Counted from the first letter of the stretch, positions 35,296 through 44,813 are shown. The stretch: 64,000 nucleotides of DNA from Serratia marcescens subsp. marcescens ATCC 13880 (GCF_017299535.1 NZ_CP071238.1:1550001-1614000); one strand, 5' to 3'. Numbers and translations: made by a program. Notes: generated by a model not told the origin, from the sequence alone.

Positions 35296-35553
35296 TTAAC
35301 GGTTGTCCAGCTGCGCCCGCACGGCCTTGAGCTCGGCGAAGGTGACGCGATAAGGGCGCCCCTGGCGAGAGAGGATCAGGCGTTTGGTTTTGAGCTTGGT
35401 GAAAACGGCCAGCGAGCAGTCGGCCAGGCCGAGCCCTTCGCGGGTGTAGCATTCGACGTGGGTGACGCGACCGGCGTCGTTGCGGGTGAAGGCGATATAG
35501 CCGCCTTTGGCCAACACGTGCAGCACGCGTTGTTCCGCTTTGGAAATGTTCAT
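35296..35553 (-). CDS. yjhX: YjhX family protein (TopAI, topoisomerase I inhibitor toxin)
   Basis: 85 residues from ATG 35553, the same length as E. coli YjhX as I recall it. The sequence matches along its whole length: '[20 protein letters not shown]', '[19 protein letters not shown]', 'KLKTKRLI' and the C-terminal 'RAQLDNR'. In E. coli YjhX binds topoisomerase I and inhibits growth, and YjhQ counters it. Here it is the first gene of a probable two-gene unit with a GNAT gene. A longer frame from 35589 exists but the conserved N-terminus fixes this start. Confidence 0.88.
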   Translation of the reverse strand: MNISKAEQRVLHVLAKGGYIAFTRNDAGRVTHVECYTREGLGLADCSLAVFTKLKTKRLILSRQGRPYRVTFAELKAVRAQLDNR

Positions 35554-35786
35554 GTTGGGAGATCCTGTAATAACCCCAGATACGCGCATCCCCGCGCAAA
35601 CGCGCGTCGGATACGTCAGAGTCCCTCGCCATACGACAAGGAAGCGACTATCGGGTGGTTACAATCTCCAACATACAGGCCTCGGGCAGTGAAAAACGCC
35701 AGGGCGGCGTTTCAGCGCAGTTAATGTAGCCAATGGCCGGTTGGCTGTCAATTTGCCGGCAGCGCGGGCCGCCGGCGCAAGGCCAA

Positions 35787-36257
35787 TCAGAAAGGCTTGG
35801 TCGGCAGGTATTTGCCGTCCAGGGTGATCACCGCGCGTTCGCCGCCGTCCGGATCGGCGACCTTCTTGATATCCAGCTTGAAGTTGATGGCGCTGATGAT
35901 GCCGTCGCCAAACTGCTCGTGCACCAGCGCTTTCAACGTGGAGCCGTAGACCTGCAGCATTTCATAGAAGCGATAAATGGTCGGATCGGTCGGCACGCCG
36001 CCGGGAATGCTGCCGCGCAGCGGGATGGTTTGCAGCAGCAGCACCGCCTCTTCGTCCAGCCCCAGCTTGGCCGCCACCGTGCGCGCCGCCGGTTCCGGCA
36101 GCGCGTGCTGCCCCAGCAGGGCGGCGGTGACAAACGCCAGGCTGAGGCCGGTGCCCTCGGCCAGCGCTTCGAACGTCAGGTTATGGCGGATCTTGGCGGC
36201 CATGATGGTGTCGGTGAGCGCTTCGCGCGGGGCGGCGTTGTGCAGAGAGTGTGTCAT
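35787..36257 (-). CDS. cynS: Cyanate hydratase (cyanase) CynS
   Basis: 156 residues, the family length. N-terminal helical lambda-repressor-like domain, then the catalytic C-terminal domain with '[30 protein letters not shown]', holding the conserved active-site Arg, Glu and Ser. It decomposes cyanate with bicarbonate to ammonia and CO2. It follows cynT by 20 bases. No cynX transporter gene follows; the next gene on this strand is yjhX. Confidence 0.96.
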   Translation of the reverse strand: MTHSLHNAAPREALTDTIMAAKIRHNLTFEALAEGTGLSLAFVTAALLGQHALPEPAARTVAAKLGLDEEAVLLLQTIPLRGSIPGGVPTDPTIYRFYEMLQVYGSTLKALVHEQFGDGIISAINFKLDIKKVADPDGGERAVITLDGKYLPTKPF

Positions 36258-36277
36258 GTTAGCTCCTTATTGTCGGC

Positions 36278-36931
36278 TTAAAAACGGGCGATCGCCGGGG
36301 TGGCGGTCACCTCGGGATGGGTAGCGAGCGGCACGAAGCGGCGGGTTTCGCCGTCCAGCGCCTCGATAGCGCCGCTGGCGATGTCATAGACCCAGCCGTG
36401 CAGCGCCAGGCGGCTCTGATCCAGCGCCAGGGCGACGGAAGGGTGCGTTTTGATGTTGTTGAGCTGGGCGATGACGTTCTCGCGCACCATCGACGCGACC
36501 CGCGCCTCGTCGGAGGCGTGCGGATAAGCCTGATTGACCGCCTTGGCGGAATCGGCGTAACGCAGCCAGCCGGCGACCGTCGGCAGGTGATCCAGGCACT
36601 GGCAGGTGGCGATGGCGGTCATCGCGCCGCAGTCGGAGTGGCCGCAGATCACGATATCTTCCACGCCCAGCGCGGCGACGGCGTACTCGACCGAGGCGGT
36701 CACCCCGCCGGGTTCGGGGCCGAAAGAAGGCACGATGTTACCGGCGTTGCGGATCACAAACAGATCGCCCGGCTCGCGCTGGGTGACCAGCTCCGGCACC
36801 AGGCGGCTGTCGGAACACGAGATAAACAGGGTGCGCGGGTTTTGGCGGGTCGCCAGCCGCTGAAACAGCGCCGTGCGTTCAACAAAGGCTTCGCGCTGGA
36901 ACTTTAGGAAGCCTTCAATCACCTCTTTCAT
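36278..36931 (-). CDS. cynT: Beta-carbonic anhydrase CynT
   Basis: 217 residues from ATG 36931 ([16 protein letters not shown], as in E. coli); ATG 36943 adds four residues. Zinc ligands are in '[13 protein letters not shown]' and '[14 protein letters not shown]', and '[13 protein letters not shown]' is conserved. It regenerates bicarbonate from CO2 for cyanase, preventing bicarbonate depletion. First gene of the cynTS unit, divergent from cynR. Confidence 0.95.
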   Translation of the reverse strand: MKEVIEGFLKFQREAFVERTALFQRLATRQNPRTLFISCSDSRLVPELVTQREPGDLFVIRNAGNIVPSFGPEPGGVTASVEYAVAALGVEDIVICGHSDCGAMTAIATCQCLDHLPTVAGWLRYADSAKAVNQAYPHASDEARVASMVRENVIAQLNNIKTHPSVALALDQSRLALHGWVYDIASGAIEALDGETRRFVPLATHPEVTATPAIARF

Positions 36932-36982
36932 CCGTTTCTCCATTGGGTGTCGTTATGCGATGGCGGCATGATGAACGCTTCT

Positions 36983-37023
36983 GGCTATAGGGTCTAAGAC
37001 CCATTTATAATGTCGGCTATAGG
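36983..37023. promoter_or_regulatory. Probable CynR binding region
   Basis: The 114-base cynT-cynR gap contains the 13-bp palindrome GGGTCTAAGACCC (36990-37002). GGCTATAGG is repeated in the same orientation at 36983-36991 and 37015-37023. Symmetric and spaced repeats of this sort are typical of LysR operators and activator sites. Confidence 0.55.
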
Positions 37024-37045
37024 TTTTACTAATAGCTGGGGCGCT

Positions 37046-37996
37046 ATGCTGCTGCGACACATCCGTTATTTTCTGGCCGTTGCCGAACAGGGCAACTTCA
37101 CCCGCGCCGCCGAAGCGCTGCACGTCTCGCAACCGACGCTCTCCCAACAGATCAAACAGTTGGAGGATACGCTGGGAGCGCCGCTGTTCGATCGCAGCGG
37201 CAGAGCCGTGCGCCTGACCGACGCCGGTGAGGCCTGGATGCGCTATGCGCGGCTGGCGCTGCAGGATCTGGACGCCGGCGCGCGGGCGATCCATGACGTG
37301 GCGACGCTGGCGCGCGGCCATTTGCGGCTGGCGATGACGCCGACGTTCACCGCCTATCTGGTGGGGCCGGCGATCGATGCGTTCTACCGCCGCTACCCGG
37401 GGATTACGCTGAGCATTGAGGAGATGGCGCAAGAGCGGATCGAGGCGCTCCTGGCGCAGGATAGGTTGGATCTGGGGATTGCCTTCGAGATGGCGCAGTC
37501 GGCGGAGGTAGAAGCCATGCCGTTGTTCAGCGAGACGCTGGAGCTGATGGTCGGTGCCGATCATCCCCTGGCGGCGCGGCGTCGGCCGCTGACGCTGGCG
37601 GAGTGGCAACATCTGCCGCTGGCCTTGCTGAGCGGCGACTTCGCCACGCGGCAGTTTATCGATCGCTACTGCACGCAGCTCGGTTTTCGGCCGCAGGTGG
37701 CGGTGGAGGCCAATGCGCTGGGCGCCATCGTCGAGATCGTGCGGCGCGGGCAGCTCGCCACGCTGCTGCCGGCCGCCATTGCGCGCGAGAACCGGCAGTT
37801 GAAAAAAGTGGCGTTGGCCAACGCCATGCCGGCTCGGCAGGCGGTGTTGCTGCAGCGTAAAGACGCTTACCGCAGCGCCGCCGCGCAGGCGTTTATCGCC
37901 GTCTTGCAGCAACAGGGCGTTACGCCAACGCCCCCCAGCGCTGCGTCATCCCCAGCAGATGCACCAGCCCGAAGCCGAGGCAAATCAGCGAGCTGA
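37046..37996 (+). CDS. cynR: LysR-type cyn operon regulator CynR
   Basis: 316 residues from ATG 37046 (MLLRHIRYFLAVAEQGNFTR, matching the CynR N-terminus); the frame opens 12 codons earlier at 37010. HTH 'TRAAEALHVSQPTLSQQIKQLEDTLG', effector domain from about residue 90 with 'LRLAMTPTFTAYLVGPAIDAFY'. It responds to cyanate and activates cynTS. The C-terminus is about 17 residues longer than E. coli CynR (299). The final 77 bases overlap the convergent membrane-protein gene. Confidence 0.9.
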   Translation: MLLRHIRYFLAVAEQGNFTRAAEALHVSQPTLSQQIKQLEDTLGAPLFDRSGRAVRLTDAGEAWMRYARLALQDLDAGARAIHDVATLARGHLRLAMTPTFTAYLVGPAIDAFYRRYPGITLSIEEMAQERIEALLAQDRLDLGIAFEMAQSAEVEAMPLFSETLELMVGADHPLAARRRPLTLAEWQHLPLALLSGDFATRQFIDRYCTQLGFRPQVAVEANALGAIVEIVRRGQLATLLPAAIARENRQLKKVALANAMPARQAVLLQRKDAYRSAAAQAFIAVLQQQGVTPTPPSAASSPADAPARSRGKSAS

Positions 37997-38351
37997 CGAC
38001 GATAAAACGCTGGCTGCGGCCGGTATCGCGCAGGGCGAAAGGGCCGGCGACACCGCGCAGCAGATAGATAAAGGTGATGATAAACAGCGCGGGCCGCAGC
38101 AGCGGCAGCGGCGCGATCAGGCCCGCGCCGGACAGCGCGTACAGCGCCCAAATAAACAGCACCAGCGCGATACCGGCGGTGACGACGGCCGGGAACTTTT
38201 TACCCGCTTCCGCCGCCTTAATGAAGCGATCGCCGGCGCCGCACAGCCGATAGCCGCGCGGCCCGGCGGCGATCACCCAAATATGCAGCAGGGCGGCGAT
38301 GGCGCTCAGCGCGGCGCCGATCAGCAGTGCGGTGTTATAGAGGTGTGGCAT
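37920..38351 (-). CDS. Small four-helix membrane protein of unknown function
   Basis: 143 residues, four predicted TM helices (about 8-28, 55-76, 84-102, 116-134). Polar loops contain 'AGPRGYRLCGAGDRFIKAAEAGKKFP'. I do not recognise a functional family with confidence. Its 3' end overlaps the cynR 3' end on the opposite strand by 77 bases. GC content and coding pattern fit the chromosome, so it looks like a genuine gene. Confidence 0.7.
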   Translation of the reverse strand: MPHLYNTALLIGAALSAIAALLHIWVIAAGPRGYRLCGAGDRFIKAAEAGKKFPAVVTAGIALVLFIWALYALSGAGLIAPLPLLRPALFIITFIYLLRGVAGPFALRDTGRSQRFIVVSSLICLGFGLVHLLGMTQRWGALA

Positions 38352-38442
38352 GGTAAGGCTTCCCTGTCAGAAACGTGATTGGCATGAAGCGTAGACCAGA
38401 AAAGACGAATTAACCGAACGCAACAGGGAAGAGGAGCAAGTG

Positions 38443-39354
38443 ATGAGAGTGGCGACAGGCATGCTGAGCGTATTGGCGCTGTGGAGCGGGCTGGCGATGG
38501 CGCAATCTGCAGCGCTGACGCTGCCGCGGGAGGATGGTTCGAGTATTCATTACTATCTGGACGCTGCGGTGCCCGGGCAATCGTCGGCGGCGCTGTTGGT
38601 GATCCTGCAAGGTTCGGATTGCAACAGCGTGCGGCATATCCGCCTGGTCACGCCGATGCGGCAGGTGTTACCCGCCGCAGACCTGCTGACGGTGGAGAAA
38701 TACGGCATCGACGACACCTTGCCGTACCGCGAAGAGGTGCCGCGGCAGGATTGCCCGGACGCTTTCGTGCAGCATGATACGCCGCAGCGGCGGGTGAGCG
38801 ATGTCACCCGGGTGTTGCAGGCGGTGATTGCGCGCAACGGCTATCAAAAGGTTGTGGTGCTGGGGGGCAGCGAAGGGGCGGTGATCGCCAGTTTGGTGAC
38901 GGCCTCCTCGGGCCTGGTTGACGCTACCCTGGCGTTCAGCGGCGGCGGACGCTGGTTTATCGACGACGTGCGCCACAGCGTGGCCGACGCGCCAAAAGAA
39001 GAGAAAGCCGGGTTGAACGCATTTTTACAGCAGGTGCTGACAGCGCCGCCGTTCCCCCTGAACGCCAGTGACCATGGCTATGGCTGGTGGCATGGCATGC
39101 TGAACATCGATCAGCTTGCCACCCTGCGCAGCATCAAGACGCCGGTGCTGATCGTGCAGGGTGACCAGGATCGCGCCGTTTCGCCGGGGGCGGTCGGGAA
39201 AATGATCGCCGAGCTGCGGGCCGACGGCAAAACGAATATCACTTACCTGAATTATCCGGCTTTAGACCATGTGATGCGGCGCGAAAATGGCGAGAGTGAA
39301 ATGACGCGGGTGGTGGCGGATATGCGCGCGTGGCTGGAGAAGCAGCTGCGCTGA
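38443..39354 (+). CDS. Exported alpha/beta-hydrolase
   Basis: 303 residues from ATG 38443, six bases after GAGGAG; a GTG one codon upstream is in frame. The signal peptide ends GLAMAQ near residue 20. Alpha/beta-hydrolase features are the nucleophile elbow 'VVLGGSEGAVIAS' (Ser), Asp in 'VLIVQGDQDRAVSP' and His in 'YPALDHVMRR'. It probably acts on esters or peptides in the periplasm; substrate unknown. Stands alone between the cynR-side membrane gene and the low-GC pair. Confidence 0.82.
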   Translation: MRVATGMLSVLALWSGLAMAQSAALTLPREDGSSIHYYLDAAVPGQSSAALLVILQGSDCNSVRHIRLVTPMRQVLPAADLLTVEKYGIDDTLPYREEVPRQDCPDAFVQHDTPQRRVSDVTRVLQAVIARNGYQKVVVLGGSEGAVIASLVTASSGLVDATLAFSGGGRWFIDDVRHSVADAPKEEKAGLNAFLQQVLTAPPFPLNASDHGYGWWHGMLNIDQLATLRSIKTPVLIVQGDQDRAVSPGAVGKMIAELRADGKTNITYLNYPALDHVMRRENGESEMTRVVADMRAWLEKQLR

Positions 39355-39440
39355 GCGTCGGTATTAGGACAAACTATGTAATAATTGACGCGAGTTTCTT
39401 TGGACTGAGTGATCTGCTGCTCAATTGAACACAATGTTAT

Positions 39441-39656
39441 TTAATCAGGGCTTCCGTCGTGTATTTTTTTAACCGCAAACCTGAAAATGAAATACCCTAA
39501 GAAAATTCCAGCTATGGAGGTCGCAACCCACAGATACTTAAAACTATCGTCGGAATAAAACATGAACCAGACAATGGCTAACAGCGAGAGGGCTACCACT
39601 CCACACCCTATGCCCTGAATAATTCTGGATAAAGCCGCCAGCATAAAGTTCTTCAT
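39441..39656 (-). CDS. Small two-helix membrane protein, candidate immunity protein
   Basis: 71 residues with two predicted TM helices (about 10-32 and 40-62) joined by a short acidic loop 'YSDDSFK', and a charged C-terminus. Its start overlaps the upstream gene stop by four bases (ATGA), indicating translational coupling. A small inner-membrane protein coupled to a hydrophobic-centre protein is the layout of a pore-forming toxin and its immunity protein, such as Ssp6/Sip6 of S. marcescens. Identity with Sip6 is not established. Confidence 0.6.
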   Translation of the reverse strand: MKNFMLAALSRIIQGIGCGVVALSLLAIVWFMFYSDDSFKYLWVATSIAGIFLGYFIFRFAVKKIHDGSPD

Positions 39657-40297
39657 ACGTTAACCTTTGCAAAAAAGTACTGACAAATTTGGTTGAATTT
39701 CTTTCGATCTCTTTCCCAAACCGAGACGGCATCCTCGAATGGTCGGACTTTGTTTTCTAACAGAAAGTACAGCAGATCGAGGTTTCCCAGGCGTCTGAGT
39801 TGATCATACATCCGTGAGTTTCTTGCCCTCAAGTCGCGTGATGTATAGACAGAGCGCGATATGCTTGCCCCAGCGGTGAGAATTGAGCCAACGGCAACAC
39901 CGGAGACAAGCCGTGGGATGATTTGTTTAGAGAATATATATCCCATGTTTGCGGTGGCTAACTGATTAAAGGCGAATTTGCCGATGAGTTTGCCTGATGT
40001 TCTTATGGTCATGTCCTTAACATCTTCAAACTTGACCTTACTGGCGAAGTTTTCGATGAAGATATGAGCCACTTTCTCGATGCTCGCTTTATTGGCCATG
40101 CCTGACTTGATGAGTCTGATAAATCGCTCTTTATCTTGCGAGTTTAACCATCTGTTTTCAGTATCAATATAGTCGTAGCCCAGGTAGTAGAAATCGACCG
40201 GTACGCTGATAAAACCTTGTGCAAACCCGCGCACTAAATTGCTGTCAATATTTACGGCATCGGCCATATCGTTGGCTATCTGCTTTGCGCTTTTCAT
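39653..40297 (-). CDS. Candidate pore-forming effector (Ssp6-like), function unproven
   Basis: 214 residues from ATG 40297, six bases after AAGGA; ATG 40312 is in frame. No signal peptide. The N-terminal half is helical and charged (MKSAKQIANDMADAVNIDSN). A central hydrophobic glycine-bearing segment near residues 123-146 contains 'RLVSGVAVGSILTAGASISR'. The C-terminus is basic/aromatic. GC content is visibly lower than in flanking genes, suggesting transfer. Coupled by a four-base overlap to a small membrane protein. Size, hydrophobic core and partner resemble the T6SS cation-pore effector Ssp6 and immunity Sip6; no T6SS genes are nearby. An unrelated membrane-associated pair is the alternative. 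Confidence 0.5.
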   Translation of the reverse strand: MKSAKQIANDMADAVNIDSNLVRGFAQGFISVPVDFYYLGYDYIDTENRWLNSQDKERFIRLIKSGMANKASIEKVAHIFIENFASKVKFEDVKDMTIRTSGKLIGKFAFNQLATANMGYIFSKQIIPRLVSGVAVGSILTAGASISRSVYTSRDLRARNSRMYDQLRRLGNLDLLYFLLENKVRPFEDAVSVWERDRKKFNQICQYFFAKVNV

Positions 40298-40478
40298 AGA
40301 AATCCTTTTCAATATGAAGCGCCGAATCTAGCAGACTTTTTGTACGCAAGCCAATGCCCACCGGCAAACGGCGTGAACCCACCGCTCAAAATGTCACCGA
40401 AACTTCCCGCGATCTCTGCACCCCGTTGTGGCATAATGCGCGCCAAATCACATTCCCTATGTATAAAGAGCGAGCGCT

Positions 40479-42071
40479 GTGTTAAGCACTAACAACATCA
40501 CCATGCAGTTCGGCAGCAAGCCGTTGTTTGAAAACATCTCTGTTAAATTCGGCGGCGGCAACCGTTACGGCCTGATCGGCGCCAACGGCTGCGGCAAGTC
40601 CACCTTTATGAAAATCCTCGGCGGCGATCTGGTGCCGAGCGGCGGCAACGTGTTCCTCGATCCGAACGAGCGCCTGGGTAAACTGCGTCAGGATCAGTTC
40701 GCCTTCGAGCAGTACAGCGTGCTGGACACCGTGATCATGGGCCACACCGAACTGTGGGCGGTGAAGGAAGAGCGCGATCGCATCTACGCCATGGCGGAGA
40801 TGAGCGAAGAAGACGGCTATAAAGTGGCCGACCTGGAAGTGGCCTACGGCGAAATGGACGGTTATACCGCCGAAGCGCGCGCCGGCGAACTGTTGCTCGG
40901 CGTGGGCATTCCGGTGGAACAGCACTATGGCCCGATGAGCGAAATCGCGCCGGGCTTCAAGCTGCGCGTGTTGCTGGCGCAGGCGCTGTTCTCCGATCCG
41001 GAAATCCTGCTGCTCGACGAACCGACCAACAACCTGGACATCGACACCATTCGTTGGCTGGAGCAGGTGCTGAACGAGCGCAACAGCACCATGATCATCA
41101 TCTCGCACGACCGTCACTTCCTGAACATGGTCTGCACCCACATGGCGGATCTGGACTACGGCGAGCTGCGCGTCTATCCGGGCAACTACGACGAATACAT
41201 GACCGCCGCCACCCAGGCGCGTGAGCGTCTGATGGCGGACAACGCCAAGAAGAAAGCGCAGATCAGCGAGCTGCAGTCGTTCGTCAGCCGCTTCAGCGCC
41301 AACGCCTCCAAATCCAAGCAGGCCACCTCGCGCGCCCGCCAGATCGACAAGATCCAGCTGGAAGAGGTGAAAGCCTCCAGCCGCCAGAACCCGTTCATCC
41401 GTTTCGAGCAGGACAAGAAGCTGTTCCGTAACGCATTGGAAGTGGAAGCGCTCACCAAGGGCTTCGACGAAGGCCCGCTGTTCAACAAGCTGAACCTGAT
41501 GGTGGAAGTGGGCGAGAAGGTCGCGGTGCTGGGCGCCAACGGCATCGGTAAAACCACCCTGTTGAAAACGCTGGTGGGCGACGCACAGCCGGACAGCGGC
41601 ACCGTCAAGTGGTCGGAAAACGCCCGTATCGGTTATTACGCACAGGATCACGAATACGAGTTCGACGACACCCTGACCGTGTTCGACTGGATGAGCCAGT
41701 GGAAGCAGGAAAAAGACGACGAGCAGGCGGTGCGCAGCGTGCTGGGCCGTTTGCTGTTTAGCCAGGACGACATCAAGAAGCGCGTGAAGGTGCTGTCCGG
41801 TGGTGAGAAGGGCCGCATGCTGTTCGGCAAGCTGATGATGCAGCGCCCGAATATTCTGGTGATGGACGAACCGACCAACCACCTGGATATGGAATCCATC
41901 GAATCGCTGAACATGGCGCTGGAGATGTACGAAGGCACGCTGATCTTCGTCTCCCACGACCGTGAGTTCGTCAGCTCGCTGGCGACCCGGATTCTGGAAA
42001 TCACCCCGAACAAGGTGATCGACTTTACCGGCAACTACGAAGACTATCTGCGCAGCCAGGGCATCGTATAA
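40479..42071 (+). CDS. ybiT: ABC-F family ATPase YbiT
   Basis: 530 residues from GTG 40479. Two ABC ATPase domains without membrane spans, with Walker A 'GANGCGKST' and 'GANGIGKTT', and Walker B '[11 protein letters not shown]' and '[11 protein letters not shown]'. The inter-domain linker carries '[19 protein letters not shown]'. Near-identical to E. coli YbiT over its whole length as I recall it. ABC-F proteins bind the ribosomal E site and relieve stalled translation. The GTG start is fixed by homology (E. coli begins MLVSSNVTMQFG). Confidence 0.95.
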   Translation: MLSTNNITMQFGSKPLFENISVKFGGGNRYGLIGANGCGKSTFMKILGGDLVPSGGNVFLDPNERLGKLRQDQFAFEQYSVLDTVIMGHTELWAVKEERDRIYAMAEMSEEDGYKVADLEVAYGEMDGYTAEARAGELLLGVGIPVEQHYGPMSEIAPGFKLRVLLAQALFSDPEILLLDEPTNNLDIDTIRWLEQVLNERNSTMIIISHDRHFLNMVCTHMADLDYGELRVYPGNYDEYMTAATQARERLMADNAKKKAQISELQSFVSRFSANASKSKQATSRARQIDKIQLEEVKASSRQNPFIRFEQDKKLFRNALEVEALTKGFDEGPLFNKLNLMVEVGEKVAVLGANGIGKTTLLKTLVGDAQPDSGTVKWSENARIGYYAQDHEYEFDDTLTVFDWMSQWKQEKDDEQAVRSVLGRLLFSQDDIKKRVKVLSGGEKGRMLFGKLMMQRPNILVMDEPTNHLDMESIESLNMALEMYEGTLIFVSHDREFVSSLATRILEITPNKVIDFTGNYEDYLRSQGIV

Positions 42072-42090
42072 CCCTCGCGGCAACGCATCA

Positions 42091-42117
42091 GGGCGGGAAT
42101 TATCCCGCCCTTTTTTT
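42091..42117 (+). terminator. Terminator after ybiT, shared with moeB
   Basis: An 8-bp stem GGGCGGGA / TCCCGCCC with a short loop and a run of seven T, 20 bases after the ybiT stop and just before the convergent moeB stop. Confidence 0.88.
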
Positions 42118-42122
42118 ATCCG

Positions 42123-42878
42123 TCATTCCCCGCCGCACACTTCGCAGTGCGGATCCTTCGGCAGCTTCATTTCGCGGAACTGCATGCTCATCGCATCGAA
42201 CATTAACAACTTGCCGCGCAGCGGCTGACCATAGTCGGCCAGTAGCTTGATGGCTTCCATCGCCTGCAGGGTGCCGATGGTGCCGACCAGCGGCGCCATC
42301 ACGCCCGCTTCTACGCAGGTGAGGGCGCTGTCGCCGAACAGCCGGCTCAGGCAGCGGTAGCAGGGTTCGCCCGGCTGATAGGTGAACACGCTGAGCTGGC
42401 CTTCCATGCGGATCGCCGCGCCGGAAACCAGCGGTTTGCGCTGTGCGTGGCACAGGCGGTTCAGCGCGTCGCGCGCCGCCACGTTGTCGGTGCAGTCCAG
42501 CACCAGATCGCTGGCGGCGATCTCTGCCGCGACCGCGTCATCTTCCAGACGGCCGTCGATGGCGTCGATGCGGATATGCGGATTGATGGCGCTCAGTTCC
42601 TGCCTGGCGGAGCTGACTTTACTCTGGCCGATGCGATCGTCGCGGTGCAGGATCTGACGCTGCATGTTGGAGAGCGAGACGGTGTCGAAATCCACCAGCA
42701 CCAGATGGCCGACGCCGGCCGCCGCCAGATATGGCGCGGCGGCGCAGCCCAGCCCGCCCAGCCCGGCGATCAGCACGCGGGCGGCCTTCAGCTTCTCCTG
42801 GCCGTCGAAGTCAAAGCCGCGCAGCACGATCTGGCGGTTGTAGCGCAGCGCTTCGGCGTCGGTCAATTCCGGCAACAT
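42123..42878 (-). CDS. moeB: Molybdopterin-synthase adenylyltransferase MoeB
   Basis: 251 residues from ATG 42878 behind GAGGAG. E1-like ThiF/MoeB fold with nucleotide-binding 'VLIAGLGGLGCAAAPYLAAAGVG', adenylation Asp in 'LDCTDN' and the structural zinc cysteines in 'CYRCL' and 'CEVCGG'. It adenylates the C-terminal glycine of MoaD for sulfur transfer in molybdopterin synthesis. Two bases separate it from moeA. The pathway supplies the cofactor needed by the molybdoenzyme at 5925-6704. Confidence 0.96.
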   Translation of the reverse strand: MLPELTDAEALRYNRQIVLRGFDFDGQEKLKAARVLIAGLGGLGCAAAPYLAAAGVGHLVLVDFDTVSLSNMQRQILHRDDRIGQSKVSSARQELSAINPHIRIDAIDGRLEDDAVAAEIAASDLVLDCTDNVAARDALNRLCHAQRKPLVSGAAIRMEGQLSVFTYQPGEPCYRCLSRLFGDSALTCVEAGVMAPLVGTIGTLQAMEAIKLLADYGQPLRGKLLMFDAMSMQFREMKLPKDPHCEVCGGE

Positions 42879-42880
42879 GT

Positions 42881-44119
42881 TCAGCTCCTCAGCAGGGCGT
42901 TGAACGGCTCGATCTCCACCGTTTCGCCTACCGCCACCGAACCGCGTTCGCGCTCCAGCACAATGAAACAGTTGCCCTGGCTGTAGGAGCTGAAGACGTG
43001 CGAGCCCTGGTGGCCGGTAGTGCTGACCTCCAGTTCGCCCGCGGCGTTGCTGCTGAACACCCCGCGCTGGAAATCGAGGCGGCCCGGCGATTTCTTCAGC
43101 GGCGTCAGCGCGCGGGCGCGCAGGCGCGGCGGCAGGCGCCAATCGCTGTGGCCGGCCAGCTTCGCCAGCAGCGGTTGCACCAGTTGGTAGAAGGTCAGGG
43201 CGGCGGAAACCGGGTTGCCAGGCAGGCCGCAGAACCAGGCGTGGCCCAGTTTGCCGAAGGCGAACGGTTTGCCGGGTTTGATCGCCAGCTTCCAGAAGCT
43301 GACCTGGCCCAGTTCATCGAGCATCTGTTTGGTGTAGTCGGCTTCGCCGACCGAGACGCCGCCGCTGCTGATCACTACGTCGGCCTGGCTGTTCGCCTGT
43401 GTGAAGGCGTCGCGCAGCGCATCACGATCGTCGCGGATAATGCCGAGATCGAGCACTTCACAGCCCAGCTGCTCCAGCATCAGGCGCACCGCGAAGCGGT
43501 TAGTGTCGTAGATTTGGCCCGCCTGCAGCGGCTGGCCAACCGGCTGCAGCTCGTCGCCGGTGGAGAACACCGCGACCTTCAGCTTACGCATCACCTGCAC
43601 TTCGGCGATCCCAAGCGAAGCCAGCAACGGCAGTTGCGCGGCGCCCAGCTTCACGCCGGCCGGCAACACGCTCGCGCCTCGACGAATGTCTTCACCCGCC
43701 AGACGGATATTCTGGCCGGCTTCTGCCGGCGCGGTAAAACGCACGCCTTGCTCGCTCACTTCTGCCTGCTCCTGCATGATCACCGCGTCCGCCCCGGCCG
43801 GGATCGGCGCGCCGGTCATGATGCGCACGCAGCTGTTGGCCGGCCATTCACCGTCGAACGGCGCGCCGGCGAAAGCTTTCCCGGCGACCGGCAGCGGCGC
43901 ATTGGCCGCCAGATCGGCGAGGCGCACCGCATAGCCGTCCATCGCCGAGTTGGCGAACGGCGGCACGTCGAGCGGCGAGACCACCGGCGCGGCGGTGATG
44001 CGGCCGGCGGCGGCGGTCAGTGCGACGGATTCGGTCTGTTGCAGCGGGGCGATCTGCCCGAGCATTTTTTCCAGCGCTTGCTCCAGGGAGATGAGATCGG
44101 AAGTATGGCAATGATCCAT
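42881..44119 (-). CDS. moeA: Molybdopterin molybdotransferase MoeA
   Basis: 412 residues (E. coli 411). MoeA N-terminal domains with '[18 protein letters not shown]', MoCF-binding domain with '[10 protein letters not shown]', '[13 protein letters not shown]' and '[17 protein letters not shown]', and the C-terminal domain. It inserts molybdate into adenylated molybdopterin to give active cofactor. First gene of moeAB on the minus strand. Confidence 0.96.
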   Translation of the reverse strand: MDHCHTSDLISLEQALEKMLGQIAPLQQTESVALTAAAGRITAAPVVSPLDVPPFANSAMDGYAVRLADLAANAPLPVAGKAFAGAPFDGEWPANSCVRIMTGAPIPAGADAVIMQEQAEVSEQGVRFTAPAEAGQNIRLAGEDIRRGASVLPAGVKLGAAQLPLLASLGIAEVQVMRKLKVAVFSTGDELQPVGQPLQAGQIYDTNRFAVRLMLEQLGCEVLDLGIIRDDRDALRDAFTQANSQADVVISSGGVSVGEADYTKQMLDELGQVSFWKLAIKPGKPFAFGKLGHAWFCGLPGNPVSAALTFYQLVQPLLAKLAGHSDWRLPPRLRARALTPLKKSPGRLDFQRGVFSSNAAGELEVSTTGHQGSHVFSSYSQGNCFIVLERERGSVAVGETVEIEPFNALLRS

Positions 44120-44276
44120 AAGGGGAACTCCGTAATCAGGGTGCGCAATGATAGCGACAAAGTGCGGGTATTATGGCAGAGAACGCCGGGGGGGAGAACG
44201 GGTTATGCCCGCCATCTTTCGCACTGCGGCGTCAGGGCGATCGGGTATAAACTGCGAAAAACAGAGGAGGATCATG

Positions 44277-44813
44277 ATGCATAAACAGGTTATCGAGTTC
44301 TGGTTCGACGAGATCGAACCGATCATGTGGTTCAAAAAGGACGACGATTTCGATCGTCTGCTGCACAGCCGTTTCGGCGAAATCTGGCGGGCGGCGGCGG
44401 CGGGGGAGCTGGCGCATTGGCGCGACACCATCGAAGGGCGCCTGGCGGAGGTGATCGTGCTCGATCAGTTCAGCCGCAACCTGTTTCGCGGCACGCCGCA
44501 GTCATTCGCCTGCGACGGCATGGCGCTGGTCCTGGCACAGGAGGCGATCCGCAGCGGGGAGTGCGAACGGCTGAGCCGCGAGCAGCGCGGCTTCCTTTAT
44601 CTGCCGTTCATGCATTCGGAATCGCCGCTGATCCACCAGCAGGCGCTGGTGTTATATACCGAGCTCAATAATGGCGACCAGCTGGAGTTCGAGCTGCGGC
44701 ATAAGGCGATCATCGATCGTTTCGGCCGCTACCCGCATCGCAATGCGATATTGGGGCGCACCAGCACGCCGGAAGAAGAGGCCTTTTTACAGCAGCCAGG
44801 ATCGGGTTTTTAA
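44277..44813 (+). CDS. DUF924 family protein
   Basis: 178 residues from ATG 44277, six bases after GAGGAGG; ATG 44274 is three bases from it. DUF924 motifs are 'VIEFWFDE', 'WFKKDDDFDRLLHSRFG', 'VIVLDQFSRNLFRGTP', 'FLYLPFMHSE' and the C-terminal 'RFGRYPHRNAILGRTSTPEE'. All-helical TPR-like fold. The cellular role of the family is unknown. Divergent from moeA. Confidence 0.9.
   Translation: MHKQVIEFWFDEIEPIMWFKKDDDFDRLLHSRFGEIWRAAAAGELAHWRDTIEGRLAEVIVLDQFSRNLFRGTPQSFACDGMALVLAQEAIRSGECERLSREQRGFLYLPFMHSESPLIHQQALVLYTELNNGDQLEFELRHKAIIDRFGRYPHRNAILGRTSTPEEEAFLQQPGSGF

Noticed and set aside
40482..42083. 533-codon minus-strand frame opposite ybiT
   Set aside because: Antisense of a highly conserved ABC-F gene; composition artefact.
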